DNA of 64,000 bases from DASXMX01 sp035483795 (GTDB taxonomy: Bacteria > Planctomycetota > Phycisphaerae > Tepidisphaerales > Tepidisphaeraceae), in NCBI GenBank assembly GCA_035483795.1, contig DATHPP010000425.1, positions 1 through 64,000 of the forward strand, read 5' to 3'. Positions 15,861-24,298 of the stretch are shown piece by piece. Numbering within the stretch: the stretch's first letter is position 1; each line of letters starts with the position of its first letter. Under the pieces are notes generated by a model. That model saw nothing but the letters and a program-made list of their open reading frames with translations, was not told the origin of the DNA and ran no database searches. The position numbers were made by a program, and so were the translations under genes.

Positions 15861-16916
15861 TCATAACAGATTCGCATACGGGATCGGCTTCAAGCGCCGC
15901 CAGTGTCCGACATAAATCTGGCCGGTAGGGACCGATGGAGCCTGGAGCGTTTCCCAGAAGAAGTCCGGCCCTTCCACCATCGGCGTCGGATTGGCGACGG
16001 GAGTAGCGAGCTGGTGCCCGACCTTGAAGCTGGCGGTATCCAACGGGAGTCCCGTCTTGTCGAGATAAACGATCGCTTCCGTGACTCTGGTCGGCGGCTG
16101 CTCGCCCACGTAATAAAACGGGGCCATCTGCGGGGTGGGGGCCTCTGTGTCGGGCGTCATCGATTGTGCGGGCGTCGATGGTTGGAACCAACCGACCGAG
16201 CCCTTGTTGATTTCCCGAACGTCCCAGGCATCGCTCAATCCATCCGGTCCGGTAGCGCTGAACGTGGGTCGGATTTCAAAGGTCCATCTGACTTTCACGA
16301 AATACGCCTGTAGCGAGTATTCGCCGATCGGCACGATGTTTTTAACCCGCGCCTGTCCGGGCTGCACCGCCGCGTTCATCACCTTGCCCTTGATCACGAA
16401 GTTGTCTTTATTCATCGTCCCCATCAGCCGGGTTGCCGCCGCCGGATCGTAAAACGGCTGGTAGCGCGTGTAGACGAGGTTCATCGTCGGCAGATCGGTC
16501 TGCGCCGGCGGATCGTAAGGTTGTCCTGCCGCGGTCTGCACCGGCGTACCCTGGATGGTGTGGCTGAAATCGACGCTCTGAAGCGCCGGCTCCCAAGCCA
16601 TCATGGGCGGCTGACTCAGAGGATCGGCGCTGGCTGGCGCTTCGCCGCCATCAGGGACGCCGTATTCAGCGTGAACCCGGTAGACGGAGTAGAGGGATTT
16701 GTCGGCGCTGATGCTCAGACAGCGCAGGGTCGAGGAGAGATTGTGGGGTGCGTTGTAATCCACCGCGAACTGCGCCGAGCAGGCCGCGATCGCGTCCACC
16801 TCGTCGACGGCGTAGGCCACGTCGAACTCGCGGTGGGCGGTCCACTTGAGCAGGTCGACGTTGAAGTTGAGCCGCTGGTTTTCCCAGCGCTCGCTGGCTT
16901 GGGCGATGGTGGACAT
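15861..16916 (-). CDS. Putative tail/baseplate structural protein
   Basis: The 351-residue protein is mainly beta with many Pro, Thr and aromatics, and no catalytic motif. It lies immediately downstream of the tape-measure gene in transcription order, the usual place for distal tail or baseplate proteins. The start ATG 16916 gives a helical N-terminus (TIAQASERWENQRLNFNVDL). Confidence 0.5.
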   Translation of the reverse strand: MSTIAQASERWENQRLNFNVDLLKWTAHREFDVAYAVDEVDAIAACSAQFAVDYNAPHNLSSTLRCLSISADKSLYSVYRVHAEYGVPDGGEAPASADPLSQPPMMAWEPALQSVDFSHTIQGTPVQTAAGQPYDPPAQTDLPTMNLVYTRYQPFYDPAAATRLMGTMNKDNFVIKGKVMNAAVQPGQARVKNIVPIGEYSLQAYFVKVRWTFEIRPTFSATGPDGLSDAWDVREINKGSVGWFQPSTPAQSMTPDTEAPTPQMAPFYYVGEQPPTRVTEAIVYLDKTGLPLDTASFKVGHQLATPVANPTPMVEGPDFFWETLQAPSVPTGQIYVGHWRRLKPIPYANLL

Positions 16917-16926
16917 GGGAGTTGAG

Positions 16927-18543
16927 TCAAAGACCGGCTGGAGCCATTGCGTCTTTGAGGAATTGACGGGCCATTTCGATCAGATGCTGGAGGTGGGTAT
17001 TGGAGGCGTTCTGGGCGTCGAGCTGCTTTTGCCAGATGGCGCGTGCCGTCTGTTCCGCCTGCCGGGCATTGGCGGCAAACGCTTCCCGCCCTGCATCCTG
17101 GCCGAATTTCAATTCCGGCGACTGGGCAAATGGTGAGCTGAACGGCCCGAATTCCGGCATGCCGGCCCGCGCGATCGCGGCCTTTTCGACGCCGACCGTC
17201 GCATCCCGCGCCGCCTCGATTTGCTTGCGTTCATCAGCGGTGAGGTCCTGGCCCTCGCGGAGCAGCTTGTTGAACTCCTCGCGTTTTTCGTTGAACTTCT
17301 CGTGAATCTCCAGGATCGTCGCCGCCTTCTTGGCCTGATTGCTGCCCAACTCCGCTTCCTCGTGCAACATTTCCAGGCCGGCTGACATCACGGCTCGTCG
17401 GCGCTCCTCGCGCTCATCCTGAATCTGGTTCTGGTGTTCGATCGTGGCTCGGTGATCGGCTTCTGTTTTCTGCGCATCAATGGCCTTCTGGGTTTGATCG
17501 TGCTGCCGATAAGCGCGCTCCCTTTCGGCGGCATCGTTGAGGGGAGGCTGGCCCGCGTCCTTTCGCTTCTGGGCCTCGTCGCGGATGCGATTCAGATCGT
17601 CATTGAGCTTCAAGTCGGCGCGGCGTTTTTCTTCCTCGTATTGATTATCGCGCAGCACCTGCTCGGCCTCGAAACTTTCGTTCAACCCGTGCAGTTCTTC
17701 GGCGTCAGCTTCGGCGGCAAGACGCCTCAGCTTTATTTCATGCTCGGCGTCGTCGGACTCCAATCGCTCGTTGTGCGCGGCGTTGCGGTCGCGCTCCTCA
17801 CGGCGAAATTTATCGTGGATGTTCTCTATCTCAATCTGCGCAGCCTTGGTGGTATCCTCGATCGCGGAATCCTTCTGGGCGATGACCCCTTTCTCCAACT
17901 CGGTCGGATTGAAGTGGTGTTTCTTGTATTCTTCAAGTTCCTTCCGCAGGTCCGCGATGCGATCGGCTGCCGCCCGCGCCGCGTTTCCGACCGCCGCCCC
18001 CTCCGCGCTCATACCCGGTCGTTGCTGAGCCCGCGCCTCCGCCAGTTCATTCAGGGCCGATCGCTGCTCGTGATAGGCGCGGGTGGTTTCTTCCAGCTTC
18101 TCGTGCAGATATTTCAGGGTGCCGGCGTCCGAGCGGGCGCGGTCGATCACCTTGTCTGAAGCGCCGGCCTCTTTGAGTTGTTCTGCGTGCAAGTCTTTGT
18201 AAGCATCGACGACCCGATCGAGGGCACCGACCAGCGGGTCGATTGACGACACCACATCAAGCATGCCTTGAACCTTGGCCTTGTGCAGGTCTTCGGCATC
18301 CGTCGCCTCCGAGACTCTTTCCGTGTAGGCCCGCATCCCCTCTGCCGCTCGATTCAACCCTTCGGCCAAAAGGGCGACCACAATCCCGGCACCGCCGAGC
18401 TTCAAGCCATGCTCCAGCAGGCGCGCTCCTCCACGGCTTTCGTGGATAAAGTTTTCCAGCTTTTCCTTTGCCGACTTATAAGCCTCGGCAGTCATGTCCT
18501 TTGCGCGGAGCCAGAAAGTGATTTGTTCGGTGCGCTCGGCCAT
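16927..18543 (-). CDS. Tape-measure-like protein
   Basis: The 538-residue protein has a conserved N-terminus (TEQITFWLRAKDMTAEAYKS) typical of tape-measure starts. A Gly/Ala hydrophobic segment follows (LGGAGIVVALLAEGL, about 50-64), then more than 350 residues of highly charged coiled coil. Tape-measure proteins set tail length and are usually longer, so the tail is short or this is a partial tape measure. It follows the tube, chaperone and minor-tail genes in order. A truncated paralogue of its N-terminus lies at 19539-19673. Confidence 0.7.
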   Translation of the reverse strand: MAERTEQITFWLRAKDMTAEAYKSAKEKLENFIHESRGGARLLEHGLKLGGAGIVVALLAEGLNRAAEGMRAYTERVSEATDAEDLHKAKVQGMLDVVSSIDPLVGALDRVVDAYKDLHAEQLKEAGASDKVIDRARSDAGTLKYLHEKLEETTRAYHEQRSALNELAEARAQQRPGMSAEGAAVGNAARAAADRIADLRKELEEYKKHHFNPTELEKGVIAQKDSAIEDTTKAAQIEIENIHDKFRREERDRNAAHNERLESDDAEHEIKLRRLAAEADAEELHGLNESFEAEQVLRDNQYEEEKRRADLKLNDDLNRIRDEAQKRKDAGQPPLNDAAERERAYRQHDQTQKAIDAQKTEADHRATIEHQNQIQDEREERRRAVMSAGLEMLHEEAELGSNQAKKAATILEIHEKFNEKREEFNKLLREGQDLTADERKQIEAARDATVGVEKAAIARAGMPEFGPFSSPFAQSPELKFGQDAGREAFAANARQAEQTARAIWQKQLDAQNASNTHLQHLIEMARQFLKDAMAPAGL

Positions 18544-18616
18544 GGGGAGATTCGTAAAGGGGTTGCGTGGTCGCTAGGGTATCGCGGTACGGGGGAACAT
18601 TTCGGGAGTCCCGCCC

Positions 18617-19546
18617 ATGAAAACGTCAATCGCGGTTCTGCTGGTCCTGTTGTGTGCCGCCGGTCCACAGCCGACGCGCCCGGCCTGGGACGGGAAAACC
18701 TGGCAGCTTGGCTGGGCCCACGGCACGGCGCAGCAGGTGGCGGATCAGATCAACGGCGACGTTCTGCGTCTGGGTCGCCGCTGCGCCGAAGCGCGCTCGA
18801 GCATCGCCGATGAACGGGTGCGCTTGGGCAAACTGCACGATGCCCGGTTGGCCACGCTGCACGCCACAGACGCGGCGGGCAAGATCGCCCAGATCGCCGA
18901 CCTCACACAGCGCCTCAACCAGGCGCGGGCCGATCACGATTCAGCCGCGGCCATCGCCCTCAGCTCGCAACTGAATCACGACCGCCAGGACCTGGCCGGG
19001 ATGGAGACGGCGGCCATCGCCGGCGACGATTCCCTCAACCGTTCGCAGGCGCTCTTGCGCGATCAGGAGGTCCAGCTTGCGGCGCTGGCGAATTCATTGT
19101 CCGATGCCCGAGCGTGGCGCGGGCAGATGCTCGATGCCATGCGGAACTCATTTCAACTCGCCTGGCCGCTGCACAAGGGCGACGTCGGACTTCTGGGGCC
19201 GACCAAAAGCACCGATCCGCTGCGCGATCTGGTCCGAAAGACGCACGGGGCGCGGGTGTCCGCGATGATCTTCGACAACACCCGCCTGGCCTACGCCACC
19301 GAATGGCGCGAACAGACCGAGGAGCACGAATCGATCACCACCAACAAGGTGGTGCAGCATCCCTTCCTGGTCCAGCCCGACGGCGCGATGCCCGAGGCGG
19401 ATACCGTCGTGGAGATTGCCGTGCTCGATGAAGACCCGCCCGCCGCCACGGCGATCGGCCAGGCGGTCGAATTGGCGGTGATCGCGCCGCGGCCGGATCA
19501 CCCGTTCAGCCAGTTGATGAAGGCGATCGACGACGGGATCAAGTAG
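18617..19546 (+). CDS. Secreted coiled-coil protein of an accessory island
   Basis: The 309-residue protein has an N-terminal signal peptide (KTSIAVLLVLLCAAG). A long helical region follows (about 45-185) with heptad-like spacing, then a beta-looking C-terminal domain (VRKTHGARVSAMIFDNTRLA). The Cys of LLC is not in a standard lipobox. It is on the plus strand between tape-measure and minor-tail genes, so it is probably acquired cargo. It may act in the host envelope. Confidence 0.6.
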   Translation: MKTSIAVLLVLLCAAGPQPTRPAWDGKTWQLGWAHGTAQQVADQINGDVLRLGRRCAEARSSIADERVRLGKLHDARLATLHATDAAGKIAQIADLTQRLNQARADHDSAAAIALSSQLNHDRQDLAGMETAAIAGDDSLNRSQALLRDQEVQLAALANSLSDARAWRGQMLDAMRNSFQLAWPLHKGDVGLLGPTKSTDPLRDLVRKTHGARVSAMIFDNTRLAYATEWREQTEEHESITTNKVVQHPFLVQPDGAMPEADTVVEIAVLDEDPPAATAIGQAVELAVIAPRPDHPFSQLMKAIDDGIK

Positions 19547-19673
19547 GAGACGCGAAGTCCCCGAGCCGCCGAGCGCCAGTTCTTCCCTGCCTTTTGTTGG
19601 CCGAGTCGTAAGCCTCGCCGGTTTCGTCCTTTGCGCGGAGCTTAAACGTGATCTGTTCGGTGCGGTCGGCCAT
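19539..19673 (-). pseudogene. Truncated paralogue of the tape-measure N-terminus
   Basis: On the minus strand, ATG 19673 opens a 44-codon frame whose first 24 residues (MADRTEQITFKLRAKDETGE) match the tape-measure start at 18543 with several substitutions. The match then breaks off and the frame ends at TGA within the 18617 gene. This is the stump of a second tape-measure gene removed when the island formed. Confidence 0.75.
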
Positions 19674-19729
19674 GGTCTTTACTATTTGCTGTTTGACTTG
19701 CCCGGCTCACCAAGGGCATGATGGCTTCC

Positions 19730-19844
19730 GCTGTCCAAAAAACGTGATTCCCCCCGCGTCACAAACGGAATCACCACGAAACGCATCCGCCTCAGCGCCA
19801 AACTCGCCTCGCGCGTTATTTGGACAGCCGCTGTGTGCGGATGC
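19730..19844 (+). ncRNA. Candidate pseudoknot leader RNA (copy D)
   Basis: P1 is GCUGUCCAAA (19730-19739) with UUUGGACAGC (19819-19828). A hairpin GUGAUUCC (19744-19751) with GGAAUCAC (19767-19774) lies in the first loop. P2 is GCAUCCGC (19783-19790) plus CAGCG (19793-19797) with CGCUG (19829-19833) plus GCGGAUGC (19837-19844). P1' and P2' touch directly, as in the copy at 52420. TTGACT with a spaced CATGAT upstream could be its promoter. The next gene starts 20 bases after P2'. Confidence 0.5.
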
Positions 19845-19864
19845 TTGCGCTACGGAGAGCAAAC

Positions 19865-20068
19865 ATGAAACGCCTTTTTGAATTGATCGTCTGCCTGGCG
19901 ATCGTCGCAGTGATGGTCGTCATCGCCGAGCGCCGCTACGCGAGGCCGACGATTCCCGAGGTCCCCGACAACCTCGCCCGCTCAATGGACTCGCTCCGGG
20001 CCGAAGTCGGACCGCATACTTACCGCGGGCAGGTTTTGCCACAGCAGTCGCCCCAGCCCCAGCACTAG
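19865..20068 (+). CDS. Small membrane-anchored protein
   Basis: The 67-residue protein has one N-terminal membrane segment (LFELIVCLAIVAVMVVIA) followed by a Pro-rich soluble tail. ATG 19865 lies after CGGAGAGC and just downstream of the candidate leader RNA. It ends nine bases before the prepilin gene, so the two probably work together at the envelope. Confidence 0.65.
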   Translation: MKRLFELIVCLAIVAVMVVIAERRYARPTIPEVPDNLARSMDSLRAEVGPHTYRGQVLPQQSPQPQH

Positions 20069-20077
20069 GAGATCACC

Positions 20078-21304
20078 ATGAACGCAGGACGCACATCGAA
20101 CTCACTCGCACGACGCGGTTTTTCCTTCACCGAGATTCTGTTCGCCATCATGATCCTGGGCATCGGCTTCATTCTGGTGGCTTCCATGTTCCCGGTGGCC
20201 ATCAAACAGGCAGATACCAGCAAGTCAGAGACGGTCGGCGCTCAACTCGCCCGCACCGGCGTCTCGTTCGTTCAGCAGATGGGGAGCACGAGCTTCTACC
20301 AGATTTCGCCCACGGCCGTTCCTGCTGGCGACAAGCTCTGCGTTCTGCGGCCGACCGTGCAATTTCCCGGCACTCATCTTTTCACGGATCAGGACTTGTA
20401 TAACGCCATCAAGCCCGGCAGCGCTGTTGATCCAACGAACGCATTGCCGCCCTACACGGTGCCGGGAACTTACATCGTGCCTGGTGAGGTGTGGGACTTC
20501 ATGCCGATCAGCCCAACCGGATTCGGCGCTGAGCCGGTCGCGGCGGTGGCTTCCGGCAGTGGTTCCGTGCCCACCAGCACGAATCTGAGTGCGCTGCTAT
20601 GCTCGATGATTTCTGAGAACATGGTGCAGACCGCCGACCCGAAATACGGGTGGGTGGCATTCTACAAGCGCGACATGATCGAAACGGTGATTGCCCCGCC
20701 CGGCGGCGCCATCACGCGATCGCTGGCTTACGCGCCGTCTGCTCAGATCATCGTTGTTGCCGTTGCCGACCGCAACGCCACGTCCTACACCACTTCCATC
20801 AACCCCAGCGGAACGCCGGCCCTTGATGTGCCCGCCGTTCCCTCATCGCCCACGCCGCCTGCGGTTGTCACTCAGCCGCCATCCCTGCAAGCGTCCCGAT
20901 CCGCACCCGGTTCCCCGGCCACGATCATCCCGCCCGATGCGAATAGCCTGGACGCCACCATTAGCTTCTCCGATCCAATTCAGAACCAGCGGGCCGACGA
21001 AGGCGCGTTTGTCATTGTCGCGGCCGACGCCCAGGGGACGATGCCGCTGAGCAGCCCGTTTCATGGATTGCTGAATGGGCGAATCTACCGGCTTGGGGCA
21101 TTCGACGCAGGATCGTCGCAGTGGAAGTTCGCGCCGGGGTACGGGCCATCAACCTCCGACATCACGGCGATGGCCGGCCACAACAGATTTTCCGTCTACC
21201 TGATCGGCCGAGGGCTCAACCCGGACGGCTCAACGCCGGTCTATTCGGGGCTGGCGCAGGACGTGGCCGCCTACAGCACGTTCGTTTCCTGTCCGATCAA
21301 TTGA
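20078..21304 (+). CDS. Prepilin-type protein with N-terminal cleavage/methylation motif
   Basis: The 408-residue protein carries a type IV prepilin/pseudopilin signal: basic leader, cleavage at RRG|FSFTE with the conserved Glu+5, then a hydrophobic helix (LFAIMILGIGFILVASM). The remainder is a Pro/Thr/Ser-rich beta domain. It would be processed by the host prepilin peptidase and enter a type IV pilus or type II secretion pseudopilus. Such a gene is out of place among phage tail genes and is likely cargo from the host lineage. Confidence 0.8.
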   Translation: MNAGRTSNSLARRGFSFTEILFAIMILGIGFILVASMFPVAIKQADTSKSETVGAQLARTGVSFVQQMGSTSFYQISPTAVPAGDKLCVLRPTVQFPGTHLFTDQDLYNAIKPGSAVDPTNALPPYTVPGTYIVPGEVWDFMPISPTGFGAEPVAAVASGSGSVPTSTNLSALLCSMISENMVQTADPKYGWVAFYKRDMIETVIAPPGGAITRSLAYAPSAQIIVVAVADRNATSYTTSINPSGTPALDVPAVPSSPTPPAVVTQPPSLQASRSAPGSPATIIPPDANSLDATISFSDPIQNQRADEGAFVIVAADAQGTMPLSSPFHGLLNGRIYRLGAFDAGSSQWKFAPGYGPSTSDITAMAGHNRFSVYLIGRGLNPDGSTPVYSGLAQDVAAYSTFVSCPIN

Positions 21305-21309
21305 AGCGG

Positions 21310-21942
21310 TCATCGTCCCGCTTTGAGCCGGTCGATCTGCGATTCGATGTTCTTGGACAAACTCCCCTGCAACTCGGTCTGAATGGACTCGATGCGCGAG
21401 GGATTGTTGGCCAATACGCCGATCGCCGTCGGGCCGTACAACTCGCGGATGGGCAGGGCGGGGCGCTTCTGCACCAGCGCCTTGCGCTTGCCCTTGACCA
21501 TTTGCAATCCGGCGCCCGGTTTGCGCTTGAAGACGCCCTGATGTCCTTCGCGCTGCTGACTGCCGCGCAGGGGCATGGTGGCGATGAAGGCCCCGCGGAT
21601 CAACTGACTTCCCCCGCCCTTGCGCACCGACACCCTCACGCCCTGCCGCGTCTGCACGGGATGGTATTCCCCCATGGGCACTTCGTCGTGCGAGACGTTG
21701 ATGCTGCCGGCGAGCACTTGCGGCGTCGAACGGTGCAGTCTCAGCGCCCGCAATGCCGCCTTCTGGCTGATGTTCAATTCCTCGGTGATGGTTTTCTTCA
21801 AGAGGGTGCGGCCGTGCTCCAGCGTCTTGTTGATCGCCCCCGACAGAGCGCGGCGGGCGCCGTTGGGGATCGAGGAGAGCATCTTCTTGACGCGGGCCTC
21901 CTCAACCGGATCGATCACCAGCTCGAAATGGATATCGGGCAT
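21310..21942 (-). CDS. Prophage minor tail protein Z-like
   Basis: The 210-residue protein resembles the GPZ minor tail family: a helical N-terminus (RRALSGAINKTLEHGRTLLK), a central strand-rich part with GSINVSHDEVPMGEY, and a C-terminal ALPIRELYGPTAIGVL followed by a helix. It lies between the chaperone and tape-measure genes, a normal location for a tail-completion protein. Confidence 0.7.
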   Translation of the reverse strand: MPDIHFELVIDPVEEARVKKMLSSIPNGARRALSGAINKTLEHGRTLLKKTITEELNISQKAALRALRLHRSTPQVLAGSINVSHDEVPMGEYHPVQTRQGVRVSVRKGGGSQLIRGAFIATMPLRGSQQREGHQGVFKRKPGAGLQMVKGKRKALVQKRPALPIRELYGPTAIGVLANNPSRIESIQTELQGSLSKNIESQIDRLKAGR

Positions 21943-21945
21943 AAT

Positions 21946-22749
21946 ATGCGTCCGATGAGTTCAACCCTCGCCAAGTCGCGCTACCGCGAAGCCCGCCAAG
22001 TGTGGACGATGGCGCAAGCGGTTGCAGCCTGGCAAGCGCATTTCCCGGCGATCCGCCAGCGCGCGGCCGTGATGGGCCAAATTTCGCGCAATATCGATCA
22101 GTCGCTCGGATCGCAATGGCGCGAAGTGGATGTGGAAGCGTTCTTGGCCGAATTTGATCCCTCACGCTCTTATTCGCGAAAGTGGTGGGAACAGAAACTC
22201 GGCAGCGCGGGATTCGCACGCGAGATCGAGATCGACCACTACATGATCGTGCGCGAGGCCTTCGCCCACACGTTTTCCTTTACCATCCCCTCGACCGAAG
22301 CATTAAACGCGATCCGGTCATTCATCGGCGATGCGCCGGTCATCGAATATTTCGCCGGTCGAGGCTATTGGGCTTATCTGCTCAACCGGGAGTTTGGCGT
22401 GCAGATCACCGCCACCGACCGCAATCAGGTCCAGGGTGAACACAGCTTTGACTGCTCGGGTGGCGGAAGCTTCATGCCCGTCGATCCCCTGGACATCGGC
22501 GGAGCGCGCCTTCCCAATGGGTTTGTCGCCATGATCGCGTGGATTCCTTATCTGAGCACGGCCGCCGATCGATTCCTCAAGCGCATGCAGCCGGGTGAAA
22601 AACTGATCCTGATCGGCGAATGGGGCGGTTGCTGCGCCGCCGATTCGACCTTCGACATTCTGGAAAAGCATTTCGAGCAGGTCAGTGAGTTCGCCGTCCC
22701 GCAGTTCTACGGCCTGCACGATCGCGGCTGTTTTCTGGAGCGGCGCTAG
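21946..22749 (+). CDS. SAM-methyltransferase-like protein
   Basis: The 267-residue protein has a helical N-terminus and a Rossmann-type motif I (VIEYFAGRGYWAYLL, about residue 130). An acidic end (ITATDRNQ), a proline-containing IAWIPYLS and a C-terminal strand LILIGEW follow. It diverges from the minor-tail gene with a three-base gap. Starts at 21946 or 21955 are possible. The substrate is unknown; it may belong to the glycan or protein decoration set. Confidence 0.6.
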   Translation: MRPMSSTLAKSRYREARQVWTMAQAVAAWQAHFPAIRQRAAVMGQISRNIDQSLGSQWREVDVEAFLAEFDPSRSYSRKWWEQKLGSAGFAREIEIDHYMIVREAFAHTFSFTIPSTEALNAIRSFIGDAPVIEYFAGRGYWAYLLNREFGVQITATDRNQVQGEHSFDCSGGGSFMPVDPLDIGGARLPNGFVAMIAWIPYLSTAADRFLKRMQPGEKLILIGEWGGCCAADSTFDILEKHFEQVSEFAVPQFYGLHDRGCFLERR

Positions 22750-23177
22750 AACTCCTCCTCCTCCCCATCGATCTTCACCGGCGCGCCGCGGGCGAGCTTG
22801 TGCATCTGCTCCTGCTGTCTGACAAACTCGATCGCCTCAAGAAAAATAGCGGCCTGGTCGTACAGGCCGCCGGCCGCCGGATAGCGTCCGGCTTTGAAAT
22901 CGGGCAGGAGGTTGAGGATCTCCCATACGTCCGGGGTGACGAAATCCAGCGGGCAAGCCGTCAATCGCTCGGCCTCGAAGCGCCGGCCTCCGCAGCGCGG
23001 GCAGACGCGCTCGCCGTTCTGATCGAAGCCGCTGGTGCCCTGGCCGCCGCACTCCAGGCAGGGGATGTTCAAGCCGTCGGCGTCGCAGGTGGGTTTGAAG
23101 CACTTTCGCTTGGTGCGGCAGGGGGGATCGGTGAGGCAGAGTTTGCCCCAGCGGATTGCCGCTCCAATAGCAAGGCT
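22746..23177 (-). CDS. Zinc-finger extension of the tail assembly chaperone (-1 frame product)
   Basis: This reading frame has no good start of its own but joins the upstream chaperone in the -1 frame at the A9 tract 23177-23185. From there it codes about 143 residues: a Cys-rich block (CLTDPPCRTKRKC), two knuckles (CLECGG, CPRCGG), a helical part and an acidic end. It is the equivalent of the T part of lambda G-GT. A separate start at TTG 23072 is an alternative. Confidence 0.6.
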   Translation of the reverse strand, partial: SLAIGAAIRWGKLCLTDPPCRTKRKCFKPTCDADGLNIPCLECGGQGTSGFDQNGERVCPRCGGRRFEAERLTACPLDFVTPDVWEILNLLPDFKAGRYPAAGGLYDQAAIFLEAIEFVRQQEQMHKLARGAPVKIDGEEEEF

Positions 23178-23560
23178 TTTTTTTTGTCTACGTGCATCCT
23201 GATGGCGTTCTCCGTGCCCAGATCGAGCAGCTCGTACTTGTCCACCAGATCGATGATGTCGTCGAAGTTCGGGATGCCGTTCTCGTCGCGCTTGAACTCG
23301 ACCGGCTTGCCTTCGCGGTCGGTGAGGTTCTTCCAGCCCATGTAGATGATGCCCAGGGCCTCGTCGAGCTTGGCCTCGGATTCTTCATTGCTCAGGCGCG
23401 CACTCTGGGAGCGCAGTTCTTCTTCCAGCTTCTGAATCCGCTTGGCCTCGCGGCGGGTGACGAAGCGGGCGAGAAACGTCGGGCGCGTTTCCTCGGGCTT
23501 GGCCTGGTCGGTAATCAGAACCACGGGGAAGGTTTCGGTGGGATCGCAGCTCAAAGGCAT
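23069..23560 (-). CDS. Tail assembly chaperone (G-like)
   Basis: This 163-residue, mostly helical charged protein lies between the tail-tube gene (24299) and the minor-tail and tape-measure genes, the conserved place for tail assembly chaperones. These bind the tape measure during tail assembly. Near its end the frame reads GAC AAA AAA AAA GCC, a strong slippery site. Without slippage it ends in a short Ala/Pro/Ser tail. Confidence 0.65.
   Translation of the reverse strand: MPLSCDPTETFPVVLITDQAKPEETRPTFLARFVTRREAKRIQKLEEELRSQSARLSNEESEAKLDEALGIIYMGWKNLTDREGKPVEFKRDENGIPNFDDIIDLVDKYELLDLGTENAIRMHVDKKKALLLERQSAGANSASPIPPAAPSESASNPPATPTA
23177..23185 (-). promoter_or_regulatory. Slippery A9 tract for -1 frameshifting
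   Basis: On the minus strand the zero frame reads AAA AAA AAA, containing the heptamer A AAA AAA followed by G. A -1 slip moves ribosomes from the chaperone into the zinc-finger frame, giving a product of about 271 residues. Gene order supports a programmed G-GT-type event, though a polymerase or sequencing slip cannot be excluded. Confidence 0.6.
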
Positions 23561-23563
23561 AGG

Positions 23564-24253
23564 TCATTTTTCCTTACGGGGAATCCGACGCACGGGACCG
23601 TCTTCAATCTTGTGGCATCCGTTGCAAAGCCATCGCACGTCCAGGCGATGCTTGCGCGCGTAACCCTTGTGGTGATGGGCGGTGAGCCGTCGTCGTTTCC
23701 CGCAGCGTTGACAACGTTCCGGTTTTTGCAATCGTCCATCGCGCAGCGCATTTGCGACGTGGTAACGGGCGGCGATTTTTCCCGCGTGGTGTTGTTTCTC
23801 GCGGGCATGGGCGGCTGCGAAAACCCGTTTGCCGCGGGCGGTTTCCCGGTACTGCTTTTGGTACTCGATCAGCTCGTCGCGGTGCTGGCGATAATATCGA
23901 TGCGCACGTTTTTTTATTCGCGACTTCACCTCCGGTCGCGATCGATATTCCGCACTTTCTGCTAAATAGCGCTCGCGGTAGCGCAGGTAACGGGCACGCT
24001 GTTGCGCAGCCACTTTCTCAGGATTTTCCAAACGGTAGCGCCGCACTGCCGCCAGTCGTTCCTTGCGATGACGCCGATAGTGTTCGCGGGACCGCTTTCG
24101 CAGTTCATCTCCCTTGGCGATCGTCCGAGCCTTCATGTAGGCGGATACGCACTTCTTACACTTGGCTTGGCGACCATCTTTAGACCGCGCATTTTTGCTG
24201 AATGATGAAAGAAAAAGGTAACGGCGACATTTCTGACAGCGCTTTTTTGCCAT
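23564..24253 (-). CDS. HNH-type endonuclease-like protein with N-terminal zinc ribbon
   Basis: The protein has 229 residues. The N-terminus has CQKC...CKKC (about 6-37). A long Arg/Tyr/Lys-rich helical linker follows. The C-terminus reads CQRCGKRRRLTAHHHKGYARK, then VRWLCNGCHK, the zinc-stabilised HNH fold seen in phage endonucleases. It lies four bases from the chaperone and separates it from the tube gene, as mobile homing endonucleases often do. Codon use is more basic and A-rich than its neighbours. Confidence 0.72.
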   Translation of the reverse strand: MAKKRCQKCRRYLFLSSFSKNARSKDGRQAKCKKCVSAYMKARTIAKGDELRKRSREHYRRHRKERLAAVRRYRLENPEKVAAQQRARYLRYRERYLAESAEYRSRPEVKSRIKKRAHRYYRQHRDELIEYQKQYRETARGKRVFAAAHAREKQHHAGKIAARYHVANALRDGRLQKPERCQRCGKRRRLTAHHHKGYARKHRLDVRWLCNGCHKIEDGPVRRIPRKEK

Positions 24254-24298
24254 CCCCGGACAATACCCGAATGGCATCGCGTTTACTATTACATTCTG

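Noticed and set aside
21121..21945. Long plus-strand frame continuing upstream of the 21946 methyltransferase
   Set aside because: It runs through the prepilin end and antisense to the minor-tail gene and has shadow composition.
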